Shown here in pieces: positions 9,122 through 17,846 of a stretch of 64,000 nucleotides of DNA. The DNA lies in the NCBI GenBank assembly GCA_050110875.1, contig CP188828.1:1302001-1366000 (forward strand). Direction: 5' to 3'. Position numbers and translations under genes: made by a program. Origin of the DNA: Methyloligella sp050110875. Lineage in GTDB: Bacteria > Pseudomonadota > Alphaproteobacteria > Rhizobiales > Methyloligellaceae. The number at the start of each line of letters is the position of its first letter. Positions within the stretch are counted from its first letter, which is position 1. Below the pieces are notes generated by a model. The model searched no databases. It was not told where the DNA came from and saw only the letters and a list, made by a program, of their open reading frames with translations.

Positions 9122-10114
9122 ATGACTGTGCTCGTGACCGGCGGCGCCGGCTATATCGGCAGCCATATGGTGCTGGCGCTGAACGATGCGGGCGAGGATG
9201 TCGTGGTGCTCGACAATCTCTCGACCGGGTTCCAGTGGGCGGTGGCCGAGCCGGCGCGCCTGGTGGTCGGCGATATCGGCGATCAAGCGCTGGTGCGTGA
9301 GATCATCGAGAAGGAGGGCATCGATGCGATCGTCCATTTCGCCGGTTCGATCGTGGTGCCGGACTCGATCGCCGATCCGCTCGGCTACTATCTCAACAAC
9401 ACCTGCAAATCCCGCGCGCTGATCGAATGCGCTGTGGAGGGAGGGGTGAAGCATTTCATCTTCTCCTCGACGGCGGCGGTCTACGGCATGCCGGAGGAGA
9501 ATCCCGTCTCCGAAGATGCCGCGCTCAATCCCATCTCGCCTTACGGCAGCTCCAAGCTGATGACGGAGATGATGCTGCGCGATGCGGCGTTGGCCTACGA
9601 TCTCAACTACGTGGCTTTGCGCTATTTCAACGTGGCCGGTGCCGACCCGGACGGGCGGAGCGGTCAGTCCACGCCGCGCGCGACCCATCTGATCAAGGTG
9701 GCGGTCCAGGCGGCGCTGGGCGAGCGACCGAAGCTCGACGTGTTCGGCACGGATTATCCGACACCGGACGGCACCTGTATCCGGGACTACATCCATGTCT
9801 CCGACTTGGTGGCGGCGCATCTGGCGGCCCTGCACTATTTGCGCGGTGGCGGGCGTTCCGAAGTGATCAATTGCGGGTACGGCAATGGCTACTCGGTCTT
9901 TCAGGTGATCGAGGCCGTGAAGCGGGTCTCGGGCATCGATTTCCCGGTCGAGACGGGGCAGCGGCGGCCGGGCGACCCGGCGGCGCTGGTGGCCGGCGTT
10001 TCGCGCATCGGCGCGGTGCTCGGCTGGACGCCGGAGCGGGACGATCTGGATCGGATCGTGGCGGATGCGCTGCGCTGGGAGCGTCATCTGAACGAGACCC
10101 GCGCCGCCTCTTGA
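9122..10114 (+). CDS. galE: UDP-glucose 4-epimerase
   Basis: GalE interconverts UDP-glucose and UDP-galactose using tightly bound NAD+. The 330-residue protein has the N-terminal Rossmann motif VTGGAGYIGSH, the catalytic Tyr-x3-Lys in SPYGSSKLMTEMM, and the GTDYPTPDGTCIRDYIHV signature. GGAG lies about 7 bp before the ATG. It is followed by a secreted transglycosylase gene at 56 bp on the same strand and may lead the envelope gene block. Confidence 0.96.
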   Translation: MTVLVTGGAGYIGSHMVLALNDAGEDVVVLDNLSTGFQWAVAEPARLVVGDIGDQALVREIIEKEGIDAIVHFAGSIVVPDSIADPLGYYLNNTCKSRALIECAVEGGVKHFIFSSTAAVYGMPEENPVSEDAALNPISPYGSSKLMTEMMLRDAALAYDLNYVALRYFNVAGADPDGRSGQSTPRATHLIKVAVQAALGERPKLDVFGTDYPTPDGTCIRDYIHVSDLVAAHLAALHYLRGGGRSEVINCGYGNGYSVFQVIEAVKRVSGIDFPVETGQRRPGDPAALVAGVSRIGAVLGWTPERDDLDRIVADALRWERHLNETRAAS

Positions 10115-10170
10115 GCCGTCTTTTCGGCTTTCGCCTTTCCAAGTGCATTGGGCCTCGGCACAATCGGGCC

Positions 10171-11469
10171 ATGCGATTCGCCTTGCTAAGCTGCGCGGGC
10201 GTTCTCCTGCTCGCTCTGAGCCACGGCTCTGCGGTGGCCGATGACGCTGCCGTCTATAAGCGCGCGCTGGAGCAGCATTTCCAGGCATGGCTGCAGTCGC
10301 GGTGGCCGGAAGCGGAGGCCGAAGGGGTCAGCCGCGAGACCTTCGAGAAAGAGATAAAAGGGCTGACCCTCGATTGGTCGCTGCCCCATCTGGTGCTGCC
10401 GGACCCTGCCTATCTCGGCGGGCCGCGACTGCCGGCGAGCCTGAAGCCGAAGGCGCCGGCCCGCCAGCCGGAGTTCGATTCGCCGGGCCGGTACTTCAAG
10501 CTGAACAACCTCAACGCCCTGGCCGCGCAAGGAAAGACCCAATATCACCAATACAAGACCGTGCTGTCCGAGGTGCAGAAGCGATACGAGGTGCCGGGCA
10601 GCATCGTGGTCGCGATCTGGGGGCGGGAGACGAATTTCGGCAATGTGAGTCTGCCCCATGACGCGCTGCGCGCGATCGCCACCCAGGCTTTCCTCGGCCG
10701 TCGTCCCGAGGTCTTCAGGAAAGAGTTCGTGAAGGCGCTGAAGGTGCTGCAAGAGGGGCATATCGCGCGGGGAGAGATGCGCTCCTCCTGGGCCGGCGCC
10801 ATGGGAAATCCGCAATTCCTGCCCAGCGATTTTCTCGAATATGCAGTCGATATCGATCAGGACGGCAAGCGGGATATCTGGGACTCGGTCCCCGACGCGC
10901 TCGCCTCCACCGGCAACTCGCTGCACAGCCAGGGCTGGATCGGCGATCAGGAATGGGGTTACGAGATCGCGCTTCCAGCAGATTTCGACTGCACGCTGCA
11001 GGGCCCGGACAAGGCGCGCACCTTCGGCGATTGGGTGGAAATGGGGATCACCCGGGTGAAGGGAAGGAGCTTTCCGGAGGAGAAGCTGAAGAATCAGGGC
11101 TTCCTGGTGCTACCGGCGGGGATGAAGGGGCCGGCCTTCCTGGTCACGGAGAACTTCTCGGTGCTGAAGAAGTACAACAACTCCGATGTCTACGCGCTCT
11201 TCGTGGGCAAGCTGGCCGATATGATCGCGTATGGGGCGCCGGCGGGCTTCGTCGGCGCGTGGCAGCCGGTCGACCGATTCACGCGTGACAAGATCCTGGA
11301 TTTCCAGAAGATTCTGGTAAGCCGTTACGGCTACGATGTGGGCAATGTGGATGGGCTGGTGGGCTTCAAGACACGCCAGGCGATCGGGCTCTACGAGAAG
11401 AAGGTCGGCGCGCCGCTCACCTGTTATCCGTCCAAGAAAATCGTTGCGGACGTGCTCGGCCAGGGGTGA
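10171..11469 (+). CDS. Secreted lytic murein transglycosylase (MltB type)
   Basis: It is predicted to cleave peptidoglycan glycan strands with formation of 1,6-anhydro-muramic ends in the periplasm. The 432-residue product has a signal peptide (MRFALLSCAGVLLLALSHG, then SAVADDAA), an SLT_2/MltB catalytic domain (about 30-350) with the catalytic glutamate in VVAIWGRETNFG, a SSWAGAMGNPQFLPSDF motif, and a C-terminal peptidoglycan-binding repeat (about 365-430). The ATG at 10171 is the only start giving a signal peptide; the open frame continues upstream through galE in another phase and is not coding there. A paralogue follows immediately. Confidence 0.92.
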   Translation: MRFALLSCAGVLLLALSHGSAVADDAAVYKRALEQHFQAWLQSRWPEAEAEGVSRETFEKEIKGLTLDWSLPHLVLPDPAYLGGPRLPASLKPKAPARQPEFDSPGRYFKLNNLNALAAQGKTQYHQYKTVLSEVQKRYEVPGSIVVAIWGRETNFGNVSLPHDALRAIATQAFLGRRPEVFRKEFVKALKVLQEGHIARGEMRSSWAGAMGNPQFLPSDFLEYAVDIDQDGKRDIWDSVPDALASTGNSLHSQGWIGDQEWGYEIALPADFDCTLQGPDKARTFGDWVEMGITRVKGRSFPEEKLKNQGFLVLPAGMKGPAFLVTENFSVLKKYNNSDVYALFVGKLADMIAYGAPAGFVGAWQPVDRFTRDKILDFQKILVSRYGYDVGNVDGLVGFKTRQAIGLYEKKVGAPLTCYPSKKIVADVLGQG

Positions 11470-11525
11470 TGGCTCAAACCTCACCTGCCTAGGTTTTGCC
11501 GAGGCGGATTGATATTATCAGGCCT

Positions 11526-12782
11526 ATGCGAATCACACCTTGCGCGACAGCTAAAATCCCTGAAGCAAGCCGTTTCGGCCGTCTCTTTCTAGCTGCGGCG
11601 ATGCTGGCTTCGATCTTTGCCGCGAGCCTGCTCGCCTCCACCGTTCAGGCGCCGGCCCAAAGCTTTCAAGCTTGGGTGGAAGGCTTTTGGCCGACGGCGC
11701 GGGCGGCGGGAATCCGGCGGGATGTCTATGTGCGCGCCTTCCAGGGGGTCTCTCCGGATGGGGAAGTGATCGAATCCGCCACCTATCAGCCTGAATACAA
11801 GCGCCCGGTCGGCGAATATGTGGACCGGCTGGTTTCCGACAAGCGGCTCCAGACGGGCCGCGAAATGCTGATCCAGCACAAGCGGCTGCTGGATGCGATC
11901 GAGAACAAATACGGCGTCGACCGCCATATCGTGGTGGCGATCTGGGGTGTCGAGACGAGCTATGGCGACAATCTCGGCGAGCATTACGTGATCGAGGCGC
12001 TGGCCACGCTGGCCTATCGCGGGGTGAAGGCCAAGTTCGCCCGGCAGCAGCTGATCGAGGCCTTGAAGGTTTTGCAGCGGGGCGACGTCTCCCGCGAATA
12101 CATGGCCGGCTCCTGGGCCGGCGCCATGGGACATACCCAGTTCATCCCGACGACCTATCAGGCCTATGCGGTCGATTTCGACGGGGATGGGCGGCGCAAT
12201 ATCTGGCAGAGCCTGCCCGACGCGCTGGGGTCCACGGCGGCCTATCTGAAAGTGTCGGGCTGGAAGCCCGGCCACACCTGGGGCTACGAGGTCACCGTTC
12301 CCAGCAACATGAATCCCAACAATTACAGCGCGAAGAACCTCAAGTCGCTGGCCACTTGGGAGCGCATGGGGGTCCGCCGGGTGAGCGGCGCACCGTTCCC
12401 GCGCCCAGGCGACAAGGCGGCGCTGTTCGCGCCGGAGGGCAAGGATGGGCCGATCTTCCTGACCCTGAACAATTTCCGCACCATCCTCCGCTACAACAAC
12501 GCACCGTCTTATGCGCTGGCGGTTGGGCATCTTGCCGACCGGCTGATGGGGTACGGCCAGTTCGCCAAGAGCTGGCCGACGGACGAGAACCATCTCTCGC
12601 TGGAGCAGCGGAAGGAACTTCAGACGCGGCTGCTCCATGTCGGGCTGCTGGACGGCGAGGTGGACGGCGTGATCGGGCCGGCGACGCTTTCGGCGGTGAA
12701 GGCCTATCAGCGCCAGAAGGGGCTGAATGTCGACGGCTTCCCGACTTTGACCATTCTGAACATGTTGCGCGCCGACACTTAG
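11526..12782 (+). CDS. Secreted lytic murein transglycosylase (MltB type), second copy
   Basis: A 418-residue paralogue of the preceding gene with the same layout: an N-terminal export signal (about 1-42), a catalytic domain with the glutamate in VVAIWGVETSYGDN and GSWAGAMGHTQFIPTTYQAY, and a C-terminal peptidoglycan-binding domain (LLDGEVDGVIGPATLSAVKA). The ATG at 11526 is chosen; an in-frame codon at 11496 would add ten residues ahead of the signal. The two copies differ through most of their length, so this is an old duplication rather than a recent tandem one. Both act on the wall that the downstream O-acetylation genes may modify. Confidence 0.92.
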   Translation: MRITPCATAKIPEASRFGRLFLAAAMLASIFAASLLASTVQAPAQSFQAWVEGFWPTARAAGIRRDVYVRAFQGVSPDGEVIESATYQPEYKRPVGEYVDRLVSDKRLQTGREMLIQHKRLLDAIENKYGVDRHIVVAIWGVETSYGDNLGEHYVIEALATLAYRGVKAKFARQQLIEALKVLQRGDVSREYMAGSWAGAMGHTQFIPTTYQAYAVDFDGDGRRNIWQSLPDALGSTAAYLKVSGWKPGHTWGYEVTVPSNMNPNNYSAKNLKSLATWERMGVRRVSGAPFPRPGDKAALFAPEGKDGPIFLTLNNFRTILRYNNAPSYALAVGHLADRLMGYGQFAKSWPTDENHLSLEQRKELQTRLLHVGLLDGEVDGVIGPATLSAVKAYQRQKGLNVDGFPTLTILNMLRADT

Positions 12783-12903
12783 GCCTGGCCCTCACCTGAA
12801 CCGGCCTTGCGGCCGGCCGAAATGGCCCCCAAAAGCTTCATGCGCTAGGTTTCGGCACGTATTATGAATTGTGGCTTGGTGTTGCTCGATTTCACCGGTA
12901 GCC

Positions 12904-14259
12904 ATGTTTCAAATCGGAACGATAGGGGGGCCCGGAAGGCGGGTCCGGTTGGCCATGTCTCGTCTCGCGTCTTATTTCCGCACGGTCTTTACCTCGGGGC
13001 CCGCATTCGGCCGGGTGCCGTTTCTCGCCATTCTGCTGAGCTTCGGTCTCATCGCGCCTGCGCCCGCGGCGGCACAGAGCGCCGGCTTCCAGCGCAGCTA
13101 TGTCGATCCTTTCCCCAAGGGTGACCGCTACCGGATCCTGGTGGTGGGGGATTCCTTGGCCGACGGGCTCTGGTCGGGCCTCTATCGCAGCTTTCAAGAC
13201 GAAAAGAATCTGGAGGTCATTCGCAAGTCGAAGGTGTCCTCCGGCCTTGTCCGAACCGATTACTACGACTGGAACGCGGTGCTGCCAGAGCTGCTGGAAG
13301 GCGAGCGGAAATATCAGATCGCCGTGGTGATGTTCGGCGCTAATGACGGGCAGGCGATCCGCAAGGACGGCGAATGGCATCGCCCGGGAACGGAAAGCTG
13401 GCGCAAGATCTATGGGGAGCGCGTGGAGCAACTCCTCAGGACATTGCGGGAGAAGAATATCGCGACCTATTGGGTCGGCCTGCCGGTCATGCGCACGGCG
13501 ACGAAGAACAAGGACGCCGAGGTGATGAACGATATCTTCCGCGAGAAATCGTTCATCTACGGTTCGAAATTTATCGAGACCTGGGCGGGCTTCACGGACG
13601 AATCCGGCCGCTACAGCGCCTATGGACCGGATATGAGCGGACAGCAGCGCCGTCTGCGCGCCAATGACGGGGTGCATTTCACCATGCGCGGCTATCTGAA
13701 GCTGGCGCATTTCGTGGAGAAGGAAATCCGCCGCGATCTCAAGCTCGCCAAGGCGGAGCGGAATATCCCGTTGGCCGGCAGCGAGCAGGAGCAGGCGCGG
13801 GTGATGGGCCGCAAGATCTCCAAGGGTGGAACCCCGGAAGAGAATTATGGCGGGCATGCCATCTCCGGCGAGGCGATTCAGGCCTCGTCGAGGGACGCGG
13901 GGATGGAGAGCGCGTTCGGCGGCGATCAGGCGCTCGACGATCCGGAAGGTCCGCGGCTGGAGCAAAGCATGGTCGGCGGCGTGGAGCTGTTGCGCCCGGC
14001 CATTTCGGATTCGCTGCTCGATTCCCAGCCGCTCTCGCCCCAAGGTGGCGCAGGGCCTGCCGGGCAAAGCGTCGCCAGCGATCTCGGCAACGGGCTGACG
14101 GCGCTCAGCTCGATCTCGGCGGTGAGCGATCTTTCGGTGGTATCGTCCAAGCCGCGCCTGCCGCTTGCCGAACGCCCCTATTACCGCGTGCTCGTGAGAG
14201 GCGAGCAACTCAAGCCCAAGGAGGGCCGGGCCGACGATTTCCGCTGGCCCATGCAATAG
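12904..14259 (+). CDS. Exported SGNH/DUF459-family protein
   Basis: A protein of up to 451 residues with a hydrophobic export signal ending near AAAQSAG. Its SGNH hydrolase fold shows block I VVGDSLADGLWSGL, block III FGANDGQ and the C-terminal Asp/His block DGVHFTMRGYLKLA, which matches DUF459. About 170 residues of Ser/Gly/Leu-rich low-complexity tail follow. Periplasmic SGNH proteins of this kind act as esterases or O-acetyltransferases on polysaccharides. The start is uncertain: a GTG at 12871, ATG at 12904 or ATG at 12955 are all in frame, the last giving a 42-residue signal region. Neighbouring SGNH and MBOAT genes support a role in O-acetylation. Confidence 0.82.
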   Translation: MFQIGTIGGPGRRVRLAMSRLASYFRTVFTSGPAFGRVPFLAILLSFGLIAPAPAAAQSAGFQRSYVDPFPKGDRYRILVVGDSLADGLWSGLYRSFQDEKNLEVIRKSKVSSGLVRTDYYDWNAVLPELLEGERKYQIAVVMFGANDGQAIRKDGEWHRPGTESWRKIYGERVEQLLRTLREKNIATYWVGLPVMRTATKNKDAEVMNDIFREKSFIYGSKFIETWAGFTDESGRYSAYGPDMSGQQRRLRANDGVHFTMRGYLKLAHFVEKEIRRDLKLAKAERNIPLAGSEQEQARVMGRKISKGGTPEENYGGHAISGEAIQASSRDAGMESAFGGDQALDDPEGPRLEQSMVGGVELLRPAISDSLLDSQPLSPQGGAGPAGQSVASDLGNGLTALSSISAVSDLSVVSSKPRLPLAERPYYRVLVRGEQLKPKEGRADDFRWPMQ

Positions 14260-14298
14260 CGGGTATCAGGCGATACCGCCTCGGGAGGGCTATGCTGC

Positions 14299-15816
14299 AT
14301 GGCCGGCCAGACCCAGCATGAGAAAGCCAAGACGAAAGCGGGACCGATCCGGCGGCTCGCCGCGGGGGTGCTCGGCTTCGCGCTGCTTGCCGGGGTGACC
14401 TTCCTCGCCGTCCAGCAGATCTTCGGTCCGGGCCCTGAGACGGTGCCGGAGACCGAGGCGGCAGGCGAAGAGGGCAGCTTTTTCGAAGACGGCGATGGGA
14501 AAGAGCGGGTCGACGTTACCGGGCTTCAGGTGGCGCGAGACGCCAAGGATCACCGGTTGTTGCCCCCCATCACGGGCGACGGCTCCTTCTACGATGCGCT
14601 TCTGGGGTTGGAGACGGGGGCGGAGGAGCAGAAGACCGTCACCGTGCTTCATCTGGGCGACAGCCATATCGCGGCCGACCGCATCACCGGCGAGTTGCGG
14701 CGCCGCCTGCAAGCGGAGTTCGGCGATGCGGGCCGCGGGCTGATGATGCCGGGCTTTCCGTTTCCATATTACAAGGCGCCGGGCTTCAGCTTCGAGAAGA
14801 CGGGCGATTGGCAGGCCGCCAATTCTCTACGGGAAGACGGCTTTTACGGGATCACCGGCGTAAGCCTGTCGGCGAATGCGCCGGATGCGCAGCTGACCCT
14901 CAAGGCCGAGAAACCGTTCGATTCCGCGGAGGTGAGCTTCCTTGCAGGGCCGGGCCAGGGCAAGGCCGTGATCATGCAAGGCGAGCAGCGGCAGACGGTG
15001 GATACGAACGCAGCCGAGCAATCCGTGCTTCGGGTGCCGGTGGGGGGCGGGCGCGGCCTCTCCATCTCGCCGACGGGGGAGGGGAAGATCACGCTGCTCG
15101 GAATCTCCACCCATCAGGCGGAGCCTGGCCTCCGCTACGTCAATCTCGGCATTCCCGGCGCATCGGCGCTGACCACGCGACGCTGGAACGACCGGTTGGT
15201 GGCGCAGGATCTTAAGGCGCTCTCGCCCCAGCTCGTGGTGCTGGGCTACGGCACCAATGAGGGGTTCCAGGATGGGCTGAATATCGAGGCCTATCGAGAG
15301 GCGTATGAGGGGCTGATCGGCAAGATCAAGCAGGTCCTGCCCAATGCGACCCTGATGATCCTCGGACCGACGGATGGGGCGAAGCTGCCCGCTTACGCGA
15401 AATTCGAGGAGGCGATCACCTTGCGCTGCGCACCGCTCACATCCGGCGAGATCCAGCGTTACGACGACTTCCTTGAAAGCAAGAGCGATGCGCTCGCCCG
15501 CTGGTATCCGCCGCCAAAGCTTCAGAAGGTGCGAGAGGTGCTGAAGGAGACGGCCGAGGAGCACGGCGCGCTCTACATGGATCTTTCGGAGGTCATGGGC
15601 GGACCGTGCAGCATCCGCCGCTGGATATTGGCCGAGCCGCGCATGGCGCTGTCCGACCATGTGCATCTTTCCGATCTTGGGGCTGCGAAAGTCGGCAAGG
15701 TGATCTTCGAAAAGCTGATGAGCGATTATCAGATCTACCGCAACACGCCGCCAAATCGGACCGGCAGCGTGAGCGAGGCGGATGGCGTGGCGGCGCCGGC
15801 AGAGCCCGGACAATAG
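14299..15816 (+). CDS. Membrane-anchored SGNH/GDSL hydrolase-like protein
   Basis: A 505-residue protein with one N-terminal membrane anchor (about 17-42, VLGFALLAGVTFLAVQQIF) and a periplasmic SGNH domain. The blocks are LHLGDSHIAADRITG (serine nucleophile), GYGTNEGFQDG (oxyanion Asn) and DHVHLSDLGAAKVG (Asp-His). The insertion between block I and the rest (about 150-270) resembles a carbohydrate-binding beta domain. It is 12 bp before an MBOAT gene. In PatA/PatB and alginate systems the MBOAT protein moves acetyl groups across the membrane and an SGNH protein transfers them to the glycan, so this is the likely transferase half. Confidence 0.85.
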   Translation: MAGQTQHEKAKTKAGPIRRLAAGVLGFALLAGVTFLAVQQIFGPGPETVPETEAAGEEGSFFEDGDGKERVDVTGLQVARDAKDHRLLPPITGDGSFYDALLGLETGAEEQKTVTVLHLGDSHIAADRITGELRRRLQAEFGDAGRGLMMPGFPFPYYKAPGFSFEKTGDWQAANSLREDGFYGITGVSLSANAPDAQLTLKAEKPFDSAEVSFLAGPGQGKAVIMQGEQRQTVDTNAAEQSVLRVPVGGGRGLSISPTGEGKITLLGISTHQAEPGLRYVNLGIPGASALTTRRWNDRLVAQDLKALSPQLVVLGYGTNEGFQDGLNIEAYREAYEGLIGKIKQVLPNATLMILGPTDGAKLPAYAKFEEAITLRCAPLTSGEIQRYDDFLESKSDALARWYPPPKLQKVREVLKETAEEHGALYMDLSEVMGGPCSIRRWILAEPRMALSDHVHLSDLGAAKVGKVIFEKLMSDYQIYRNTPPNRTGSVSEADGVAAPAEPGQ

Positions 15817-15828
15817 AAGCGCGCCGCG

Positions 15829-17310
15829 ATGCTCTTTCCCACGTTAGATTTCGGCATCTTCTTCCTGGTTGTGTTCGCCGTCGCCTGGGAGCTGAAGGAC
15901 CGGCCCGAAGGCCGCAAAACCTTCCTGGTGGCGGCCAGCTACTTCTTCTACGGCTATTGGGATTGGCGCTTCGCCAGCCTGCTCGCGGCGAGCTCGCTGA
16001 TCAACTACGCGGCCGGGCGGCTGGTCGCCATCGCTGGCAGCGATCGCGACAAGCGGATCCTCGTCGGCATCGCTGTCGCGGTCAACTTAAGCATTCTGGC
16101 CTTCTTCAAATATTACGGCTTTTTCCTGGAGCAGCTAGCCGAGCTTCTGGAGCGAGGAGGGATGGTGCGGGATTTGCCCTTCCTGGAGATCATCCTCCCC
16201 ATCGGCATTTCCTTCTTCACCTTCCAGGGCATCTCCTACGTGGTGGATGTCTACCGCAAGGAGATCCCGGCGGAGGAGAACCCGCTCAACGTTTTCCTCT
16301 ATATCTCCTTCTTCCCGCAGCTCGTGGCGGGGCCGATCGTGCGGGCGGCCGATTTCCTGCCCCAGCTGAAGGCACCGCCCCAGCTCGACCGGGAGATGGT
16401 CGCCAAGGGGATCGTGCTGATCCTGCTAGGGCTGTTCAAGAAGATGGTGATCGCCAACTATCTGGCGACGTTGCTGGTCGACGATGTGTTCTTCGCGCCG
16501 GACGCCTATAGCGGACCCGATCTATTGCTCGCGGTCTATGGCTACGCGGTGCAGATCTATTGCGACTTCTCCGGCTATAGCGACATCGCCATCGGCGTGG
16601 CGGCGCTGCTGGGCTATCACTTCAAGCCCAACTTCCTGCAGCCTTACCGGTCGGCGTCTCTCAGAGAGTTCTGGCGGCGCTGGCATATCTCGCTCTCGAG
16701 CTGGCTGCGCGATTATCTCTACAAGCCCCTAGGGGGCAGCCGGCAGGGGACGCTCAAAACCTATCGCAACATCATGATCACCATGCTGCTCGGCGGGCTG
16801 TGGCACGGCGCGGCCTGGACCTTCCTGATCTGGGGGGCGATCCATGGGGTCGCGCTGGCGGTGGAGCGCATGGTGCTGGCGGTGGTGCCGGCGCCGGCAG
16901 CCTCCAGCATGGTCGCAGGGGACAGTTTCGGCGGAACGCTGAAAGTCGAGTCCGGAGGGGCGCCGGCGAGTCTCGCCTTCCGTCGGGCGCTCGGCGTTCT
17001 GATCACCTTCAATGTGGTGTGCTTCGCGTGGATCTTCTTCCGGTCCGAATCTCTCGACTACGCGCTACTCTACTGCCAAGGTCTTGCCGATTGGTCGGGG
17101 CCTGTCGTGCTCGCGACGCCGTTCCTTGTGGCACTGGTGGCTGCGTCTCTGGCGGTGCATTTCGTTCCGGAGGATCTGTTGCCGGGCACCGTCGCCCGGC
17201 TCGCGGAACGGTGTGCATTCACGCTCGGCGCCGTGCTCGGCTTCGGGATTCTGCTGATCTGGGCCATCGCGCCGGAAGGCGTGGCGCCGTTCATCTATTT
17301 CCAGTTCTGA
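15829..17310 (+). CDS. MBOAT-family membrane O-acyltransferase
   Basis: A 493-residue polytopic protein of the MBOAT family (AlgI/PatA/DltB type). It shows about 10-12 hydrophobic segments, the family motif QLVAGPIVRAADFLPQL, a long REFWRRWHISLSSWLRDYLY segment, and the catalytic-type histidine in LLGGLWHGAAWTFLIWGA. Such proteins pass acyl groups, usually acetyl, from the cytoplasm to periplasmic glycans. The upstream SGNH gene and the two transglycosylases suggest peptidoglycan or an exopolysaccharide as target. AlgI-like alginate work is less likely because no alginate genes are present. Confidence 0.93.
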   Translation: MLFPTLDFGIFFLVVFAVAWELKDRPEGRKTFLVAASYFFYGYWDWRFASLLAASSLINYAAGRLVAIAGSDRDKRILVGIAVAVNLSILAFFKYYGFFLEQLAELLERGGMVRDLPFLEIILPIGISFFTFQGISYVVDVYRKEIPAEENPLNVFLYISFFPQLVAGPIVRAADFLPQLKAPPQLDREMVAKGIVLILLGLFKKMVIANYLATLLVDDVFFAPDAYSGPDLLLAVYGYAVQIYCDFSGYSDIAIGVAALLGYHFKPNFLQPYRSASLREFWRRWHISLSSWLRDYLYKPLGGSRQGTLKTYRNIMITMLLGGLWHGAAWTFLIWGAIHGVALAVERMVLAVVPAPAASSMVAGDSFGGTLKVESGGAPASLAFRRALGVLITFNVVCFAWIFFRSESLDYALLYCQGLADWSGPVVLATPFLVALVAASLAVHFVPEDLLPGTVARLAERCAFTLGAVLGFGILLIWAIAPEGVAPFIYFQF

Positions 17311-17324
17311 CGGGGGTTTGTCTG

Positions 17325-17804
17325 GTGTCCTTCGCGCTTGAATTCCGGCGGAAGCATTTCCTCGAGCCTGGCTTGGCAGCCAAGGCGCAAGACCGCTTCA
17401 AGGGCCGTTCCGGTGTGGCGCGGCCGATTCCGCCGGTGGGCCACCGGGTCGGGGAGGAGGCCGAGCGCAGTCCGGCGCGGCGGGTGGCTTTGGTCGCTCT
17501 TCTTATCGCGGCCGGCATTCTCGTCGTGTTCAATTCCGAAGGTATGGTGACGTATGCCCGGGACTTGGCTGAAAGCCGCATGGGCCGGCCGCTCTTGCCG
17601 GTTGCCGAGCGCTGGGACGGCGCCATGGACCGGATCGGCGCAAAGCGGCTGGTGGCGTCGGTGCGCGGCGTCATGCTGGATGCGCAATATGCGGGCTGGT
17701 CCGATATGGCAGGGCTGTTCGGACTTGCGAACGACCCGATGACGGCGGAACGCCCAGCCGATGAGGAGCTGTATACCGGAGCTTTGCCGGAGAAGGGGCG
17801 GTAG
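17325..17804 (+). CDS. Unknown single-span membrane protein after the MBOAT gene
   Basis: A 159-residue protein starting from GTG, 14 bp after the MBOAT stop. It has a basic cytoplasmic stretch (about 1-50), one membrane segment (about 51-68, VALVALLIAAGILVVFN) and a periplasmic tail of about 90 residues. The family was not recognised. Position and topology suggest an accessory anchor or partner for the acyltransferase, but this is inference from context only. The end is convergent with gltD. Confidence 0.65.
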   Translation: MSFALEFRRKHFLEPGLAAKAQDRFKGRSGVARPIPPVGHRVGEEAERSPARRVALVALLIAAGILVVFNSEGMVTYARDLAESRMGRPLLPVAERWDGAMDRIGAKRLVASVRGVMLDAQYAGWSDMAGLFGLANDPMTAERPADEELYTGALPEKGR

Positions 17805-17846
17805 GGGCGTTCGGCCCCCGCCTGAAACCGAATGGTATTCGGATGC

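Noticed and set aside
9427..10170. In-frame extension of the first transglycosylase back through galE
   Set aside because: It overlaps galE in another frame with low-complexity Arg/Gly content. The signal peptide and ATG at 10171 mark the real start.
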